Below are positions 1 through 6,550 of a DNA stretch of 6,804 nucleotides, in pieces. A program made the translations under genes and the position numbers. Position 1 is the stretch's first letter. Each line of letters starts with the position of its first letter. This stretch comes from Chloroflexota bacterium (GTDB lineage Bacteria; Chloroflexota; Anaerolineae; B4-G1; SLSP01), in contig JAKJAB010000191.1 in NCBI GenBank assembly GCA_022707725.1, positions 1-6,804 on the forward strand. The letters run 5' to 3'. Below the pieces are notes generated by a model. That model had not been told where the DNA came from and did no database searches. It saw only the letters and a list, made by a program, of their open reading frames with translations.

Positions 1-1627
1 AACTGCCCGTGAGCAGTGACGCGGGGCGCGTGATGGTCGCGCTCGCCCAATCGGCATCGAAGCCCCACAGCCGGGAGAATCCGTCGCCGTCTTGTGCCAG
101 CCAGAGCGTTTGCCCTGCCGCGATCTGTGCTCCGTCCGGGAAGCACGCGCGGCTCGTCGAGCTGAGATTATCGTCGATGCACCAGCCGTTGAGGGCGACT
201 GTGAACGTGCTCAGGTTGATGAGGGCGACGCTCTCACCGCTGCCGCCATAATTGCCCGGCTGCATGGCATACAGTTGCATGTTCGGCTGTACCGGAACAC
301 TCCACGTTGCGCTTGCCGTTTCGCCTGTCTGCGCGGTCGCCGTGGCGACGTTCGTGAGAGTGGGGGCGGTCACCCCGCCGAGCGCCAGCGTGAGCGTGAT
401 GCGCCCTTTTGCGCCTGGCGCGAGGTCGCCGACGTCCCAGACGAGCGTGGCGGCATCGGGTTGCGTGAAGGTGTAGGGCGCGGTCTGCGCGACGAAGACC
501 AATCCGGCGGGCAGCGTATCGGTGAGGCGGACGCCCCCCGCGACTATGCCGCCGCTGTTGCTGACGACGAGTGTGTAGGTCAGCGGCGTGTTGGGGAGTG
601 CCAGAGCCGGCCCGGTTTTCGTCAACTCGAGGGCCGGCGCCGGCGCGCTGACGAACGTCTCCCATTGGGTGAAGTTCGTCGCGGGATTAATCTCGGGAAC
701 GGCGCTGGCGGCGACGAGTGTGTTGGTGATCGTCCCCACCGTGTTCGTGGGCGCATAGACGGAAACTGTGATAACAGTCGGCGCGCCGCTGCTGACGGGG
801 AGATCGCCCAAATCCCAGCGCAGCGTGCGCGCGTCCACGATGGCGGGGTAGGGGGCCGTGCTGGTGACGTAGACCGCGTCGAGGGGCAGCGTATCGGTGA
901 GTGTGGCGCTCAACGCGGCGATGTAGCCGAGGTTTTCACAGTGCAATGTATACGTGAGGAGCATGCCCTGTTGGGCGGAAGACGGGCCGCTTTTGTGGAC
1001 AACAAGGTCGGCTGCGGAAACCGAGTTGCGGTTTTTCGGCGTGCCGTTGATAGGGGCGCCGTTGGCATCCAGGCCGTTGCGCGGATCGCCGGTGTTGGTA
1101 GCCCAGTTGCCAGGCGTATCGGGCGCGGCGCTATCGGCGCGTTCCATCGTGGATTTCGTGGTATTGTTGCCGCCAGGCCACATCCCGCCGGATGCGTTTG
1201 CCGTATCGATGGTGTTGTTCTTTGCATCGTACAGTGTAATGGCTTCGCCGGCGTTGCTTAACCCGCTCCCGCCAAAAGTCCCGATCCAGTCCGCCGGAAT
1301 GTCGCTGACGGTGTTATCGTCCGTGCGCTCGATGAGATAGTAGCCGTGCGGCCCGATTTCACCATTGAGGACCAGGTTCATGCCGTCAACCGTGGTCACC
1401 CTCCACCCGACAATGGGAATGGCGGTGTTGTTGTACAGTTCGATCCATTCATCAGTGACTGCCGCCGCCGTGCCCATCCAGGCGACCTCGTTGATGACCA
1501 CATCTCCGGGGCTGGCGTTGAGGGCCGGCGCGAAGGTCGCCTGTGCGGGTGGTTGCGCGCCGAGTGCGGTGATGACCATCAAAATCCCACTGCCGATCAA
1601 TGCCCATACAATGCGATGCAATCTCAT
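1..1627 (-). CDS. Secreted lamin-tail / DUF11 repeat protein, N-terminal part (3' end beyond window)
   Basis: An uninterrupted 542-codon frame runs from ATG at 1627 to the left edge with no stop. The start is well supported: AAGGAGG at 1641-1635 lies 7 nt upstream. Domains by residue: a signal peptide (1-30) with basic N-terminus MRLHR, a hydrophobic core and probable cleavage after AQA; a lamin-tail domain (LTD) at about 41-200 with the typical INEVAW, DEWIELYN, GYYLIER and LSNAGEAITLYD blocks; two DUF11 (conserved repeat) modules at about 205-325 and 330-445, which share LTDTLP and WD(L/V)GDL blocks; then a second, divergent LTD from about 448, with GWCIDDN and a Cys pair at 483 and 495 that could form a disulfide. 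Such modules are extracellular beta-sandwiches used in cell-surface or secreted proteins. No catalytic domain is visible, and one could lie in the missing C-terminus. The product is exported and probably surface-associated; its exact role is unknown. Confidence 0.9.
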   Translation of the reverse strand, partial: MRLHRIVWALIGSGILMVITALGAQPPAQATFAPALNASPGDVVINEVAWMGTAAAVTDEWIELYNNTAIPIVGWRVTTVDGMNLVLNGEIGPHGYYLIERTDDNTVSDIPADWIGTFGGSGLSNAGEAITLYDAKNNTIDTANASGGMWPGGNNTTKSTMERADSAAPDTPGNWATNTGDPRNGLDANGAPINGTPKNRNSVSAADLVVHKSGPSSAQQGMLLTYTLHCENLGYIAALSATLTDTLPLDAVYVTSTAPYPAIVDARTLRWDLGDLPVSSGAPTVITVSVYAPTNTVGTITNTLVAASAVPEINPATNFTQWETFVSAPAPALELTKTGPALALPNTPLTYTLVVSNSGGIVAGGVRLTDTLPAGLVFVAQTAPYTFTQPDAATLVWDVGDLAPGAKGRITLTLALGGVTAPTLTNVATATAQTGETASATWSVPVQPNMQLYAMQPGNYGGSGESVALINLSTFTVALNGWCIDDNLSSTSRACFPDGAQIAAGQTLWLAQDGDGFSRLWGFDADWASATITRPASLLTGS

Positions 1628-1699
1628 AGGGGGCCCTCCTTGTTTATGTTCAGTTAAGTCGTCTTTAGTCCGGTAGGCTTTGCTGTCCAGTCCAGTAAA

Positions 1700-1729
1700 A
1701 ATATACACTGAAAGCCCCTAAATCACCAA
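1700..1729 (-). promoter_or_regulatory. Candidate promoter for the lamin-tail/DUF11 gene
   Basis: Read on the minus strand, TATATT (1705-1700) is a fair -10 box and TTGGTG (1729-1724) a weak -35 box, 18 nt apart. This would start transcription near 1693 and leave a leader of about 65 nt before the strong ribosome site. It is the best match in the spacer for this direction, but the -35 matches only half of the consensus. Confidence 0.3.
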
Positions 1730-1745
1730 TCGCTAATTTCTCATT
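1720..1745. repeat. Degenerate A/T-rich short-repeat tract in divergent spacer
   Basis: On the minus strand this reads as loosely repeated units (TGAGAAA, TTAGCGA, TTGGTGA). The units resemble those at 3561-3624 (TGAGCAAA, TCGGTGAA) and 6551-6571 (AAATTAG). It is too degenerate to prove a common origin. It overlaps both proposed promoters. Confidence 0.3.
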
Positions 1746-1766
1746 ACGCCGCTCTGGTAGTACAAT
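1738..1766 (+). promoter_or_regulatory. Candidate promoter for the ABC exporter cluster
   Basis: TTCTCA at 1738-1743 (4 of 6 to TTGACA) and TACAAT at 1761-1766 (5 of 6 to TATAAT) are separated by exactly 17 nt. Predicted transcription start is near 1773, about 42 nt before the ATPase start codon. It is the only convincing sigma70-like pair found ahead of the five plus-strand genes. No operator-like palindrome is evident beside it. Confidence 0.45.
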
Positions 1767-1814
1767 ATGCCCGTATTGCCATTCGACCTAGTTATGCCAT
1801 TTCAGAGAGGCGCT

Positions 1815-2726
1815 ATGATTCATACCGAGAATTTGACCAAGAAATTCGGCGACCGTACAGCAGTCGAGGCGCTGGAGTTGGACGTGCGCGAGGGCGAAGT
1901 CTTCGGCTTCCTGGGCCCCAACGGCGCGGGCAAGACGACGACGGTGCGTATGCTTACCACGCTCATCGGCCCCACGTCGGGCACGGCGACGGTCAACGGC
2001 TTCCGCGTGGGTCAGGCGGACACCGACATCCGCCGCTGCACCGGAATTTTGACCGAGACGCCCGGTATGTACGACCGGCTGAGCGCCGAGAAGAACCTGA
2101 CGATTTTCGCGCGCCTCTACGAGGTGGAGGATGTGAAAGGGCAGGTGGAAAAGTACCTGCGTTTCCTCGGTCTGTGGGATCGTCGCGCCGACCTCGTCGG
2201 CAACTTCTCGAAGGGGATGAAGCAGAAGCTCGCTATCTGCCGCGCGCTGCTCCACGAGCCGGCGGTGGTCTTCCTCGATGAGCCGACCTCAGGGCTGGAT
2301 CCGGAGGCTGCGCGGCTGGTGCGCGACTTCATCGAGGAGATCAAGGCGCACGGACGCACGATCTTCCTCTGCACACACAACCTCGACGAGGCCGACCGGC
2401 TCTGCGACCGCATCGGTGTGATGAAGCAGCGCTTGATCACCGTGGACACGCCCATGAACCTGCGCCAGAAGCTCTACGGGCGCAAGGTGGTCTTCCATCT
2501 GCGCGAAGCCGACGATGCGCTGCTGGCCCGCGTGCGCGCGTTGCCGTTCATCAAAGAGGCGCAGCGAGTGGACAACAAGCTCGTATTCGGACTGGACGAT
2601 CCCGAAGCGCACAATCCGGCGCTGGTGCGGCTGCTGGTGGAAGCCGGGGCCGACATCCAGTTCGTCGGCGAGTTGCGCCACTCGTTGGAAGACGTGTATC
2701 TATCGCTCGTTGGGTCAACGGATTGA
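1815..2726 (+). CDS. ABC-2 type exporter, ATP-binding subunit
   Basis: A 303-residue ATPase that would power the membrane subunit encoded next. Walker A is GPNGAGKT (34-41). The Q-loop region reads GILTETPGMYDRLS (77-90), with Glu where many ABC proteins have Gln, as is common in this subfamily. The signature is a variant FSKGMKQKL (131-139), Walker B is VVFLDEPTSGLDP (151-163) and the switch His is H188 in CTHNLDEAD. The C-terminal ~85 residues form the accessory region usual in NatA/CcmA-like drug, sodium or bacteriocin ABC-2 ATPases. I chose ATG 1815 because AGAGAGG lies 4 nt upstream and the protein then begins MIHTENLTKKFG, as the family does; an in-frame ATG at 1767 would add 16 residues without family character. 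The stop codon lies inside a repeat (2714-2773). The substrate cannot be told from the sequence. Confidence 0.95.
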   Translation: MIHTENLTKKFGDRTAVEALELDVREGEVFGFLGPNGAGKTTTVRMLTTLIGPTSGTATVNGFRVGQADTDIRRCTGILTETPGMYDRLSAEKNLTIFARLYEVEDVKGQVEKYLRFLGLWDRRADLVGNFSKGMKQKLAICRALLHEPAVVFLDEPTSGLDPEAARLVRDFIEEIKAHGRTIFLCTHNLDEADRLCDRIGVMKQRLITVDTPMNLRQKLYGRKVVFHLREADDALLARVRALPFIKEAQRVDNKLVFGLDDPEAHNPALVRLLVEAGADIQFVGELRHSLEDVYLSLVGSTD

Positions 2727-2773
2727 ACGGATTGAAGAAAAAAATCCGTTCAAATCCGTTGAATCCGTTGACA
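2714..2773. repeat. Inverted, tandem-unit repeat at the ATPase-permease junction
   Basis: Two units of AACGGATTG type (2717-2734) are followed by an A-rich loop (2735-2743) and three complementary ATCCGTT units (2744-2770). The arms can fold into a hairpin of about 19 bp with one bulge, leaving one right-arm unit unpaired. The left arm holds the last codons and TGA stop (2724-2726) of the ATPase. The right arm ends just before the permease ribosome site (GGAGG, 2779-2783). No U-run follows, so it is not a standard intrinsic terminator; an mRNA-processing or stability role is possible. Confidence 0.85.
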
Positions 2774-2789
2774 TTCTTGGAGGATTACA

Positions 2790-3611
2790 ATGCCAAAGAT
2801 ATGGACGATCATCGATAAAGAATGGGCCGAGGTGTTCAAAAATCGATTGGTGCTGTTTACTGTGATTTTCATGCCAATCCTGTTTACTGCACTGCCGCTG
2901 ATTATGGTTGCGATTGGCAGTTCGCAGGCTGATATGGGCGATGCCACAGATTTGCCGGCCTCATACCTGGAGATGTGCGGTGACCTAACCGGTTCGGCCT
3001 GCTTCACCCTGATGATGGTCAACCAGTTCCTGCTGTTGTTCATGATGATGCCGCTGATTATTCCCGTGACGATCGCGGCGTACAGCATTGTGGGCGAAAA
3101 GACGACCCGCTGCCTGGAGCCGCTGCTCGCCACACCGATCACGACGGCGGAACTGCTGATCGGCAAGAGTCTGGCGGCGCTCATCCCTGGCGTGCTGGCG
3201 ACGTGGTTGAGCTTTGGTGTCTTTGCCGTCGTTGCCTACATGCTGGTGCAGTCCCCTGAACTCCTGCGCCGCATCCTCGATCCGATGTGGATCACCGCGA
3301 TTGGCCTCGTGGGGCCGCTGCTTGCGTTGGCAGGCATTAACGTGACATTGATGGTGTCTTCGCGCGTCAGCGATCCGCGCACTGCCGAGCAGGTGTCGGC
3401 GCTGCTGATCCTGCCGTTGTTGGGCATTTTCTTTGCGCAGATTATCGGCGTGATTGCCGTCAACGTGCAGTTGATGCAATTAGCGGCGGTTGTCATGGTC
3501 GCCATCGACGCCGGATTGGTCTATTTGGGCGTGCGCGCGTTCCAGCGCGAAGTGACAGAATGGGCGAATCAGCGAATGGGCGAATCAGCGAATGAGCAAA
3601 TTGGAGAATAG
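2790..3611 (+). CDS. ABC-2 type exporter, membrane (permease) subunit
   Basis: A 273-residue integral membrane protein, the likely partner of the ATPase encoded 63 nt upstream. Six hydrophobic helices are visible at about 20-42, 78-101, 126-153, 168-190, 200-225 and 228-249. A segment of about 35 residues between helices 1 and 2, with two Cys (63 and 71), is probably outside the cell. After helix 2 comes EKTTRCLEPLLATPI (103-117), the cytosolic coupling motif of ABC-2 permeases (usually E.gTlE.LL.tP), which supports the family call. The start is firm: GGAGG lies 6 nt before ATG 2790. The last ~17 residues (WANQRMGE and SANEQIGE, period 8) are encoded by an 8-bp repeat and do not look like native family sequence; without them the protein would end naturally near FQREVTEW. 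The gene overlaps the next one by 20 nt. Substrate unknown. Confidence 0.92.
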   Translation: MPKIWTIIDKEWAEVFKNRLVLFTVIFMPILFTALPLIMVAIGSSQADMGDATDLPASYLEMCGDLTGSACFTLMMVNQFLLLFMMMPLIIPVTIAAYSIVGEKTTRCLEPLLATPITTAELLIGKSLAALIPGVLATWLSFGVFAVVAYMLVQSPELLRRILDPMWITAIGLVGPLLALAGINVTLMVSSRVSDPRTAEQVSALLILPLLGIFFAQIIGVIAVNVQLMQLAAVVMVAIDAGLVYLGVRAFQREVTEWANQRMGESANEQIGE

Positions 3612-3624
3612 GCGAATCGGTGAA
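3561..3624 (+). repeat. Eight-unit degenerate 8-bp tandem repeat across a gene overlap
   Basis: Eight successive octamers fit TNGGCGAA: TGGGCGAA, TCAGCGAA, TGGGCGAA, TCAGCGAA, TGAGCAAA, TTGGAGAA, TAGGCGAA, TCGGTGAA. A ninth, poorer unit (TGACAGAA) may precede it at 3553-3560. The first four are an exact duplication of a 16-bp pair. Because 24 bp is both three units and eight codons, translation gives an 8-residue period. The tract contains the 3' end and stop (TAG 3609-3611) of the permease gene and the ATG (3592) of the next gene in another frame. Confidence 0.92.
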
Positions 3625-4404
3625 TGGACAAGCCGAATCGTCGCCACAGCGTTGGTGCTCTGGCTGTTGGTGGCGATGCCGGTGTTGGCGCAAGATGAAG
3701 GGTTGAGCATCTCCGTGAGCAAGCAGTTCGGTTACAATATGGGCAGCCAGATTCAAGGAACCTTCAAGATTCGGGTACGCGGCCCGGAGGATTTGGCCAG
3801 CGTCGCTTTTTTGCTTGATGGCGAGACGTTTGGCGAAGCGACGACGTCGCCGTTCGAACTGTCCTTCAAGACCGACGACTATGCGTCCGGCTGGCACGAG
3901 ATCACCGCCGTGGGGACAACGGTAGGGGGACAGGCTTTGACGGCACGCACGTTGAGCTTCCAGTTCGTCTCCGCCGATGCTGCAGGGAAGAGTATGGTCA
4001 AACTCATTGTGCCGATCCTTGTGCTGGTGGTGATCGCGACCCTTGCGACAGGGGTTTTTCCGATGCTGAGTGGACGCAAAAAAGCAATGGCGTATGACTC
4101 TGCATCCTATACACCCGGTGAGCCACGCAACTACGGTATGTTGGGCGGTGCGGTATGTCCCAAATGCGGGCGTCCCTTTGGGATACACTTGTGGGGGCTT
4201 AACATTAGTCTTGTGGGCAAATTCGACCGTTGTCCGCATTGCGGTAAGTGGAGCCTGGTGCGTCGCGCCACCCGTGAGGCGTTGATCGAAGCCGAAGCTG
4301 CGGAGTACGCTGAAAACACGGCTGCTGCGCCCCGCCTTATCCTCGACGTCAAAGAAAAAGTGCGCGAGCAGCTCGACGACTCCCGTTTCACCGATCACGT
4401 TTAG
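3592..4404 (+). CDS. Membrane protein with extracellular Ig-like domain and cytosolic zinc ribbon
   Basis: A 270-residue protein I cannot assign to a named family. Order: a basic N-terminus; a hydrophobic signal sequence (about 16-33, likely cleavage after VLA); a beta-rich Ig-like domain (about 38-127, with the VAFLLDGETFGEATTSPFEL stretch and SGWHEITA typical of such folds); one membrane helix (about 136-158); then a basic stop-transfer GRKK; a zinc ribbon with CPKC (189-192) and CPHC (214-217); and an acidic helical tail. This predicts the Ig domain outside and the zinc ribbon inside. The ATG lies in the octamer repeat, has no Shine-Dalgarno sequence and overlaps the permease by 20 nt, so translation is probably coupled to it. 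The first ~14 residues (LENRRIGEWTS) derive from the repeat. It may be an accessory or substrate-binding subunit of the exporter; that is inference from position only. Confidence 0.85.
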   Translation: MSKLENRRIGEWTSRIVATALVLWLLVAMPVLAQDEGLSISVSKQFGYNMGSQIQGTFKIRVRGPEDLASVAFLLDGETFGEATTSPFELSFKTDDYASGWHEITAVGTTVGGQALTARTLSFQFVSADAAGKSMVKLIVPILVLVVIATLATGVFPMLSGRKKAMAYDSASYTPGEPRNYGMLGGAVCPKCGRPFGIHLWGLNISLVGKFDRCPHCGKWSLVRRATREALIEAEAAEYAENTAAAPRLILDVKEKVREQLDDSRFTDHV

Positions 4405-4435
4405 GCAAAGTCTTGCTGTTTGCAGGGGGTTATGG

Positions 4436-5383
4436 ATGACCACGACACTTGATCGTAACCGTATTCTTGTTTTTTTGGCGCTGGCTTTCGGTATTGCCTG
4501 GACCGGTGCGCTGTTGATTTATCTCACCGGTGGGTTGATTAACAGCCCTTTCACCTACTTGATCCTTACCGTTGTGTATATGGGTGCGCCAACCATTGCG
4601 CACGTACTGACGCGCGTCATCACTCACGAGGGTTGGGACGTTCTCTATCTGAAGCCCGGGTTGCGTCGGGAATGGCCCTATTGGGTTGCCGCGTGGCTGC
4701 TGCCCGGCATGCTGACCATCGTGGGGATGATTGTCTTTTTTGTGCTGTTCCCGCAGTATTACGACGCCGATTTGACGATGACAAAACAAATGCTCGAAAC
4801 GCAACTCGCGGGGCAAGCTGCGGCGACCGGGCAGTCCGCGCAGGAGATCGATCCCTGGATTTTCGCTATCAATCAGACGGTTATGGCGTTGATTCTCGCC
4901 CCCTTGCTCAACGCATTTGCCACCTTCGGCGAGGAATTCGGCTGGCGCGCGTACCTGCAACCCAAGCTACAGCCTCTTGGTGGGCGCGCAATGATGCTGG
5001 CGATGGGTGTCATTTGGGGGGTGTGGCACTGGCCCCTCACTGCAATGGGGCACAACTACGGGCTGGATTATCCAGGCGCGCCGTGGGCCGGCATGTTGAT
5101 GATGGTCTGGTTTACCTTGGTGCTGGGGACGCTACTCGGTTGGTTGACGCTGCGCGCAGGGAGTGTGTGGCCTGCCGTGATCGGGCATGCGGCGATCAAC
5201 GGGATTGCGGCGCTGGGCTTGCTGTTCGCCAAGGGGCAGCCAAATCCGGTGCTGGGGCCGATGCCGGTGGGTTTGATCGGTTCGCTGGGCTTCGCTGTAG
5301 TGATGCTGGTACTGTTCGTGAAACCCGGCGCTTTCAAACCGTCCGTTACCGCCGTTGCGGTTGTACAACCCACGGAGCGTTGA
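4436..5383 (+). CDS. CPBP family intramembrane metalloprotease (CAAX/Abi type)
   Basis: A 315-residue polytopic membrane protein. The three conserved CPBP (Abi) blocks are present: motif 1 EEFGWR (E166, E167, R171), motif 2 GVWHWP (H198) and motif 3 HAAIN (H251, N255). These residues form the active centre of Rce1-like proteases, so the enzyme is probably active. About seven or eight hydrophobic segments are visible, at roughly 10-32, 40-60, 82-106, 143-164, 185-203, 216-238, 246-264 and 276-296. The start at 4436 has AGGGGG (4424-4429) 6 nt upstream. An overlapping ATG at 4432 opens only a six-codon frame. It lies 31 nt after the zinc-ribbon gene. Bacterial relatives serve in bacteriocin self-immunity, peptide maturation or stress signalling. 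Placement beside an ABC exporter suggests processing of an exported product or of a partner membrane protein, but no substrate is visible. Confidence 0.92.
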   Translation: MTTTLDRNRILVFLALAFGIAWTGALLIYLTGGLINSPFTYLILTVVYMGAPTIAHVLTRVITHEGWDVLYLKPGLRREWPYWVAAWLLPGMLTIVGMIVFFVLFPQYYDADLTMTKQMLETQLAGQAAATGQSAQEIDPWIFAINQTVMALILAPLLNAFATFGEEFGWRAYLQPKLQPLGGRAMMLAMGVIWGVWHWPLTAMGHNYGLDYPGAPWAGMLMMVWFTLVLGTLLGWLTLRAGSVWPAVIGHAAINGIAALGLLFAKGQPNPVLGPMPVGLIGSLGFAVVMLVLFVKPGAFKPSVTAVAVVQPTER

Positions 5384-5385
5384 GT

Positions 5386-6264
5386 ATGGATAACCTCATT
5401 ATCCTCGTATTTATGAGCATCGGCGCTCTTGTCTTTGTCGCTGGCGCATTGAAGATAGTTGCGCGGTTTCGGCAGCACATTGAGGCCGCGGGCGGTCTGG
5501 AAGGACTCAAAGCCATGCAACTTCGCATGATGGAGGAGCAGCCGGCGGCAGCAGTTCCGATCGTTACGCCTGTGGGGAGTGTCCGGTCTGCGCGTTTGAT
5601 ATGGCTGTTCTTTGCTTTCTCCGCCTTGTTGAGCTTTTGCCTGGGTGGGTTTTTCCAGTACCGCGCTATCCGCAACGCCAGGCTTTTGGAAAGTGAGGGG
5701 GTCACGACACGCGCGACGGTCACCGAGACGCACATTTCTGAGGATGATGACGGCGATGAGACTTACTATGTGACCTATAGCTTTGCCGCTCAGTCGCCGG
5801 ACACTGGATCACAACAGGTGAAACGCAAGGAGAGCGTGCCCTACGAAGTGTTTAGGCAGGCTGAAGCAGACGGCAGAATCGACATCATTTACGCGGGCAG
5901 TGATCCCAAAGTGGCCCACATCATGGCGAACTACGAACCGGGCAGAGTGCGTTATGTGGCCATTCTTGTTGGCGGTATTCTGGGGGTGGTTGATGCGCTA
6001 TTGTCGGTCCCGTTATACCGTCGTTTCCGAAACGCTGTGCGCCTGGACGGCGAGGGGATGCCGGTCACAACCGAAGTGCTTGATCTCTTTGCGATGTCGG
6101 ATGAGAACGATACAACACACTACGTCGCCTATACCTCGCCGGACGGACAGAAGGTTCGCCACAGCATCAAGCCTGCGATTTACAAGCAATTGCACGTTGG
6201 TGACTTGATCAAGCTTGTGTATCTACCGGATGACCCGAAAGTCTTTCGTCCGGAGTGGGACTGA
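5386..6264 (+). CDS. Membrane protein with two DUF3592-like domains
   Basis: A 292-residue protein. The ATG at 5386 follows the protease stop by 2 nt and has GGAG (5374-5377) 8 nt upstream, so the two genes are tightly linked. Three hydrophobic helices lie at about 3-26, 70-92 and 188-212. After the second and third helices come two related soluble domains: about 105-180 (EGVTTRATVTET, YYVTYSF, GRIDIIYAGSDPKVA) and about 223-290 (EGMPVTTEVLDL, HYVAYTSPDGQKV, GDLIKLVYLPDDPKV). Both follow the DUF3592 plan: a small beta domain ending in an (I/L)xYxxxDPK motif beside a membrane helix. The duplication is internal, and the second copy is shorter. DUF3592 has no established function. The same DNA could be read from an upstream start as a 543-codon frame, but that would run through the protease gene in the wrong frame. 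Confidence 0.87.
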   Translation: MDNLIILVFMSIGALVFVAGALKIVARFRQHIEAAGGLEGLKAMQLRMMEEQPAAAVPIVTPVGSVRSARLIWLFFAFSALLSFCLGGFFQYRAIRNARLLESEGVTTRATVTETHISEDDDGDETYYVTYSFAAQSPDTGSQQVKRKESVPYEVFRQAEADGRIDIIYAGSDPKVAHIMANYEPGRVRYVAILVGGILGVVDALLSVPLYRRFRNAVRLDGEGMPVTTEVLDLFAMSDENDTTHYVAYTSPDGQKVRHSIKPAIYKQLHVGDLIKLVYLPDDPKVFRPEWD

Positions 6265-6267
6265 GGA

Positions 6268-6507
6268 TTAGCCGCCGCCGACCGGTGGGAAAATGCCAAC
6301 CTCGTCGCCGTTTTGCAAGCGATACATCTCGGCGCGCGCGCGCCCGTTGACGAACATCACCTTCACCTCGTTCGCGCGGATTTCCAGACGCGCCACGAGG
6401 TCGGCAAGCGTGCTGCCTTCGGGCAGTTCGACGACGAACACTTGACCGGCGAATACTTCCGGTTTGTAGCGTTGTAACGACGCGAACAACTTTACATTGA
6501 CTTTCAT
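6268..6507 (-). CDS. MoaD/ThiS-like ubiquitin-fold sulfur carrier protein
   Basis: A 79-residue protein with the whole beta-grasp pattern: MKVNVKLFASLQRY at the start, then VVELPEGSTLADLVARL (26-41), VMFVNGRARA (50-59), LQNGDEVGIFPPV (64-76) and a C-terminal GGG. In MoaD and ThiS the terminal Gly-Gly is adenylated by an E1-like enzyme and loaded with sulfur for molybdopterin or thiazole synthesis, or for other sulfur-transfer pathways. I chose ATG 6507 because GAGG (6518-6515) lies 7 nt upstream; an in-frame ATG at 6543 would add 12 residues that the family lacks. No E1 (MoeB/ThiF) or MoaE gene is in the window, so its pathway is open. The length is typical. The gene converges on the DUF3592 gene and is divergent from the sulfatase. 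Confidence 0.9.
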   Translation of the reverse strand: MKVNVKLFASLQRYKPEVFAGQVFVVELPEGSTLADLVARLEIRANEVKVMFVNGRARAEMYRLQNGDEVGIFPPVGGG

Positions 6508-6538
6508 ACGAATACCTCGGTTCGTTGCCAGTACCGGC

Positions 6539-6547
6539 ATCATAGCA
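6539..6547 (-). promoter_or_regulatory. Extended -10 promoter candidate for the MoaD-like gene
   Basis: On the minus strand the sequence TGCTATGAT is an extended -10 element (TGn plus TATGAT, 5 of 6 to consensus). The -35 position (TTTCTA, 6567-6562) is poor, as extended -10 promoters allow. Transcription would start near 6532, about 25 nt before ATG 6507. Confidence 0.4.
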
Positions 6548-6550
6548 TGG

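Noticed and set aside
92..1261. A 389-codon plus-strand open frame, very rich in Arg and Gly
   Set aside because: It is antisense to the lamin-tail/DUF11 gene, shows no domain pattern and has low-complexity Arg-rich composition typical of a shadow frame.
1767..1814. N-terminal extension of the ATPase from ATG 1767
   Set aside because: It lies inside the probable promoter/leader (TACAAT at 1761-1766), has no ribosome site, and adds residues that the family lacks.
2714..2773. Rho-independent terminator after the ATPase gene
   Set aside because: The hairpin is A/T-rich, its loop rather than its 3' side is A-rich, and no U-run follows; the permease ribosome site follows at once.
3561..3624. Phase-variation switch by repeat slippage
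   Set aside because: Most units differ from each other, which makes slippage rare; only the first four could recombine as two 16-bp copies.
3561..3624. CRISPR array
   Set aside because: Units are 8 bp, adjacent and without spacers; no cas genes are present.
3493..4443. A 316-codon minus-strand open frame
   Set aside because: It is opposite the permease end and the zinc-ribbon gene; composition is His/Arg-rich with no recognisable domain or ribosome site.
4432..4452. Six-codon frame starting at ATG 4432, overlapping the protease start
   Set aside because: It is too short, and the ribosome site spacing suits ATG 4436 better; a leader-peptide role cannot be supported.
4633..5385. Upstream part of a 543-codon frame joined to the DUF3592 gene
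   Set aside because: This stretch lies out of frame inside the CPBP protease gene, whose motifs are intact. The ATG at 5386 with its GGAG site is the real start.
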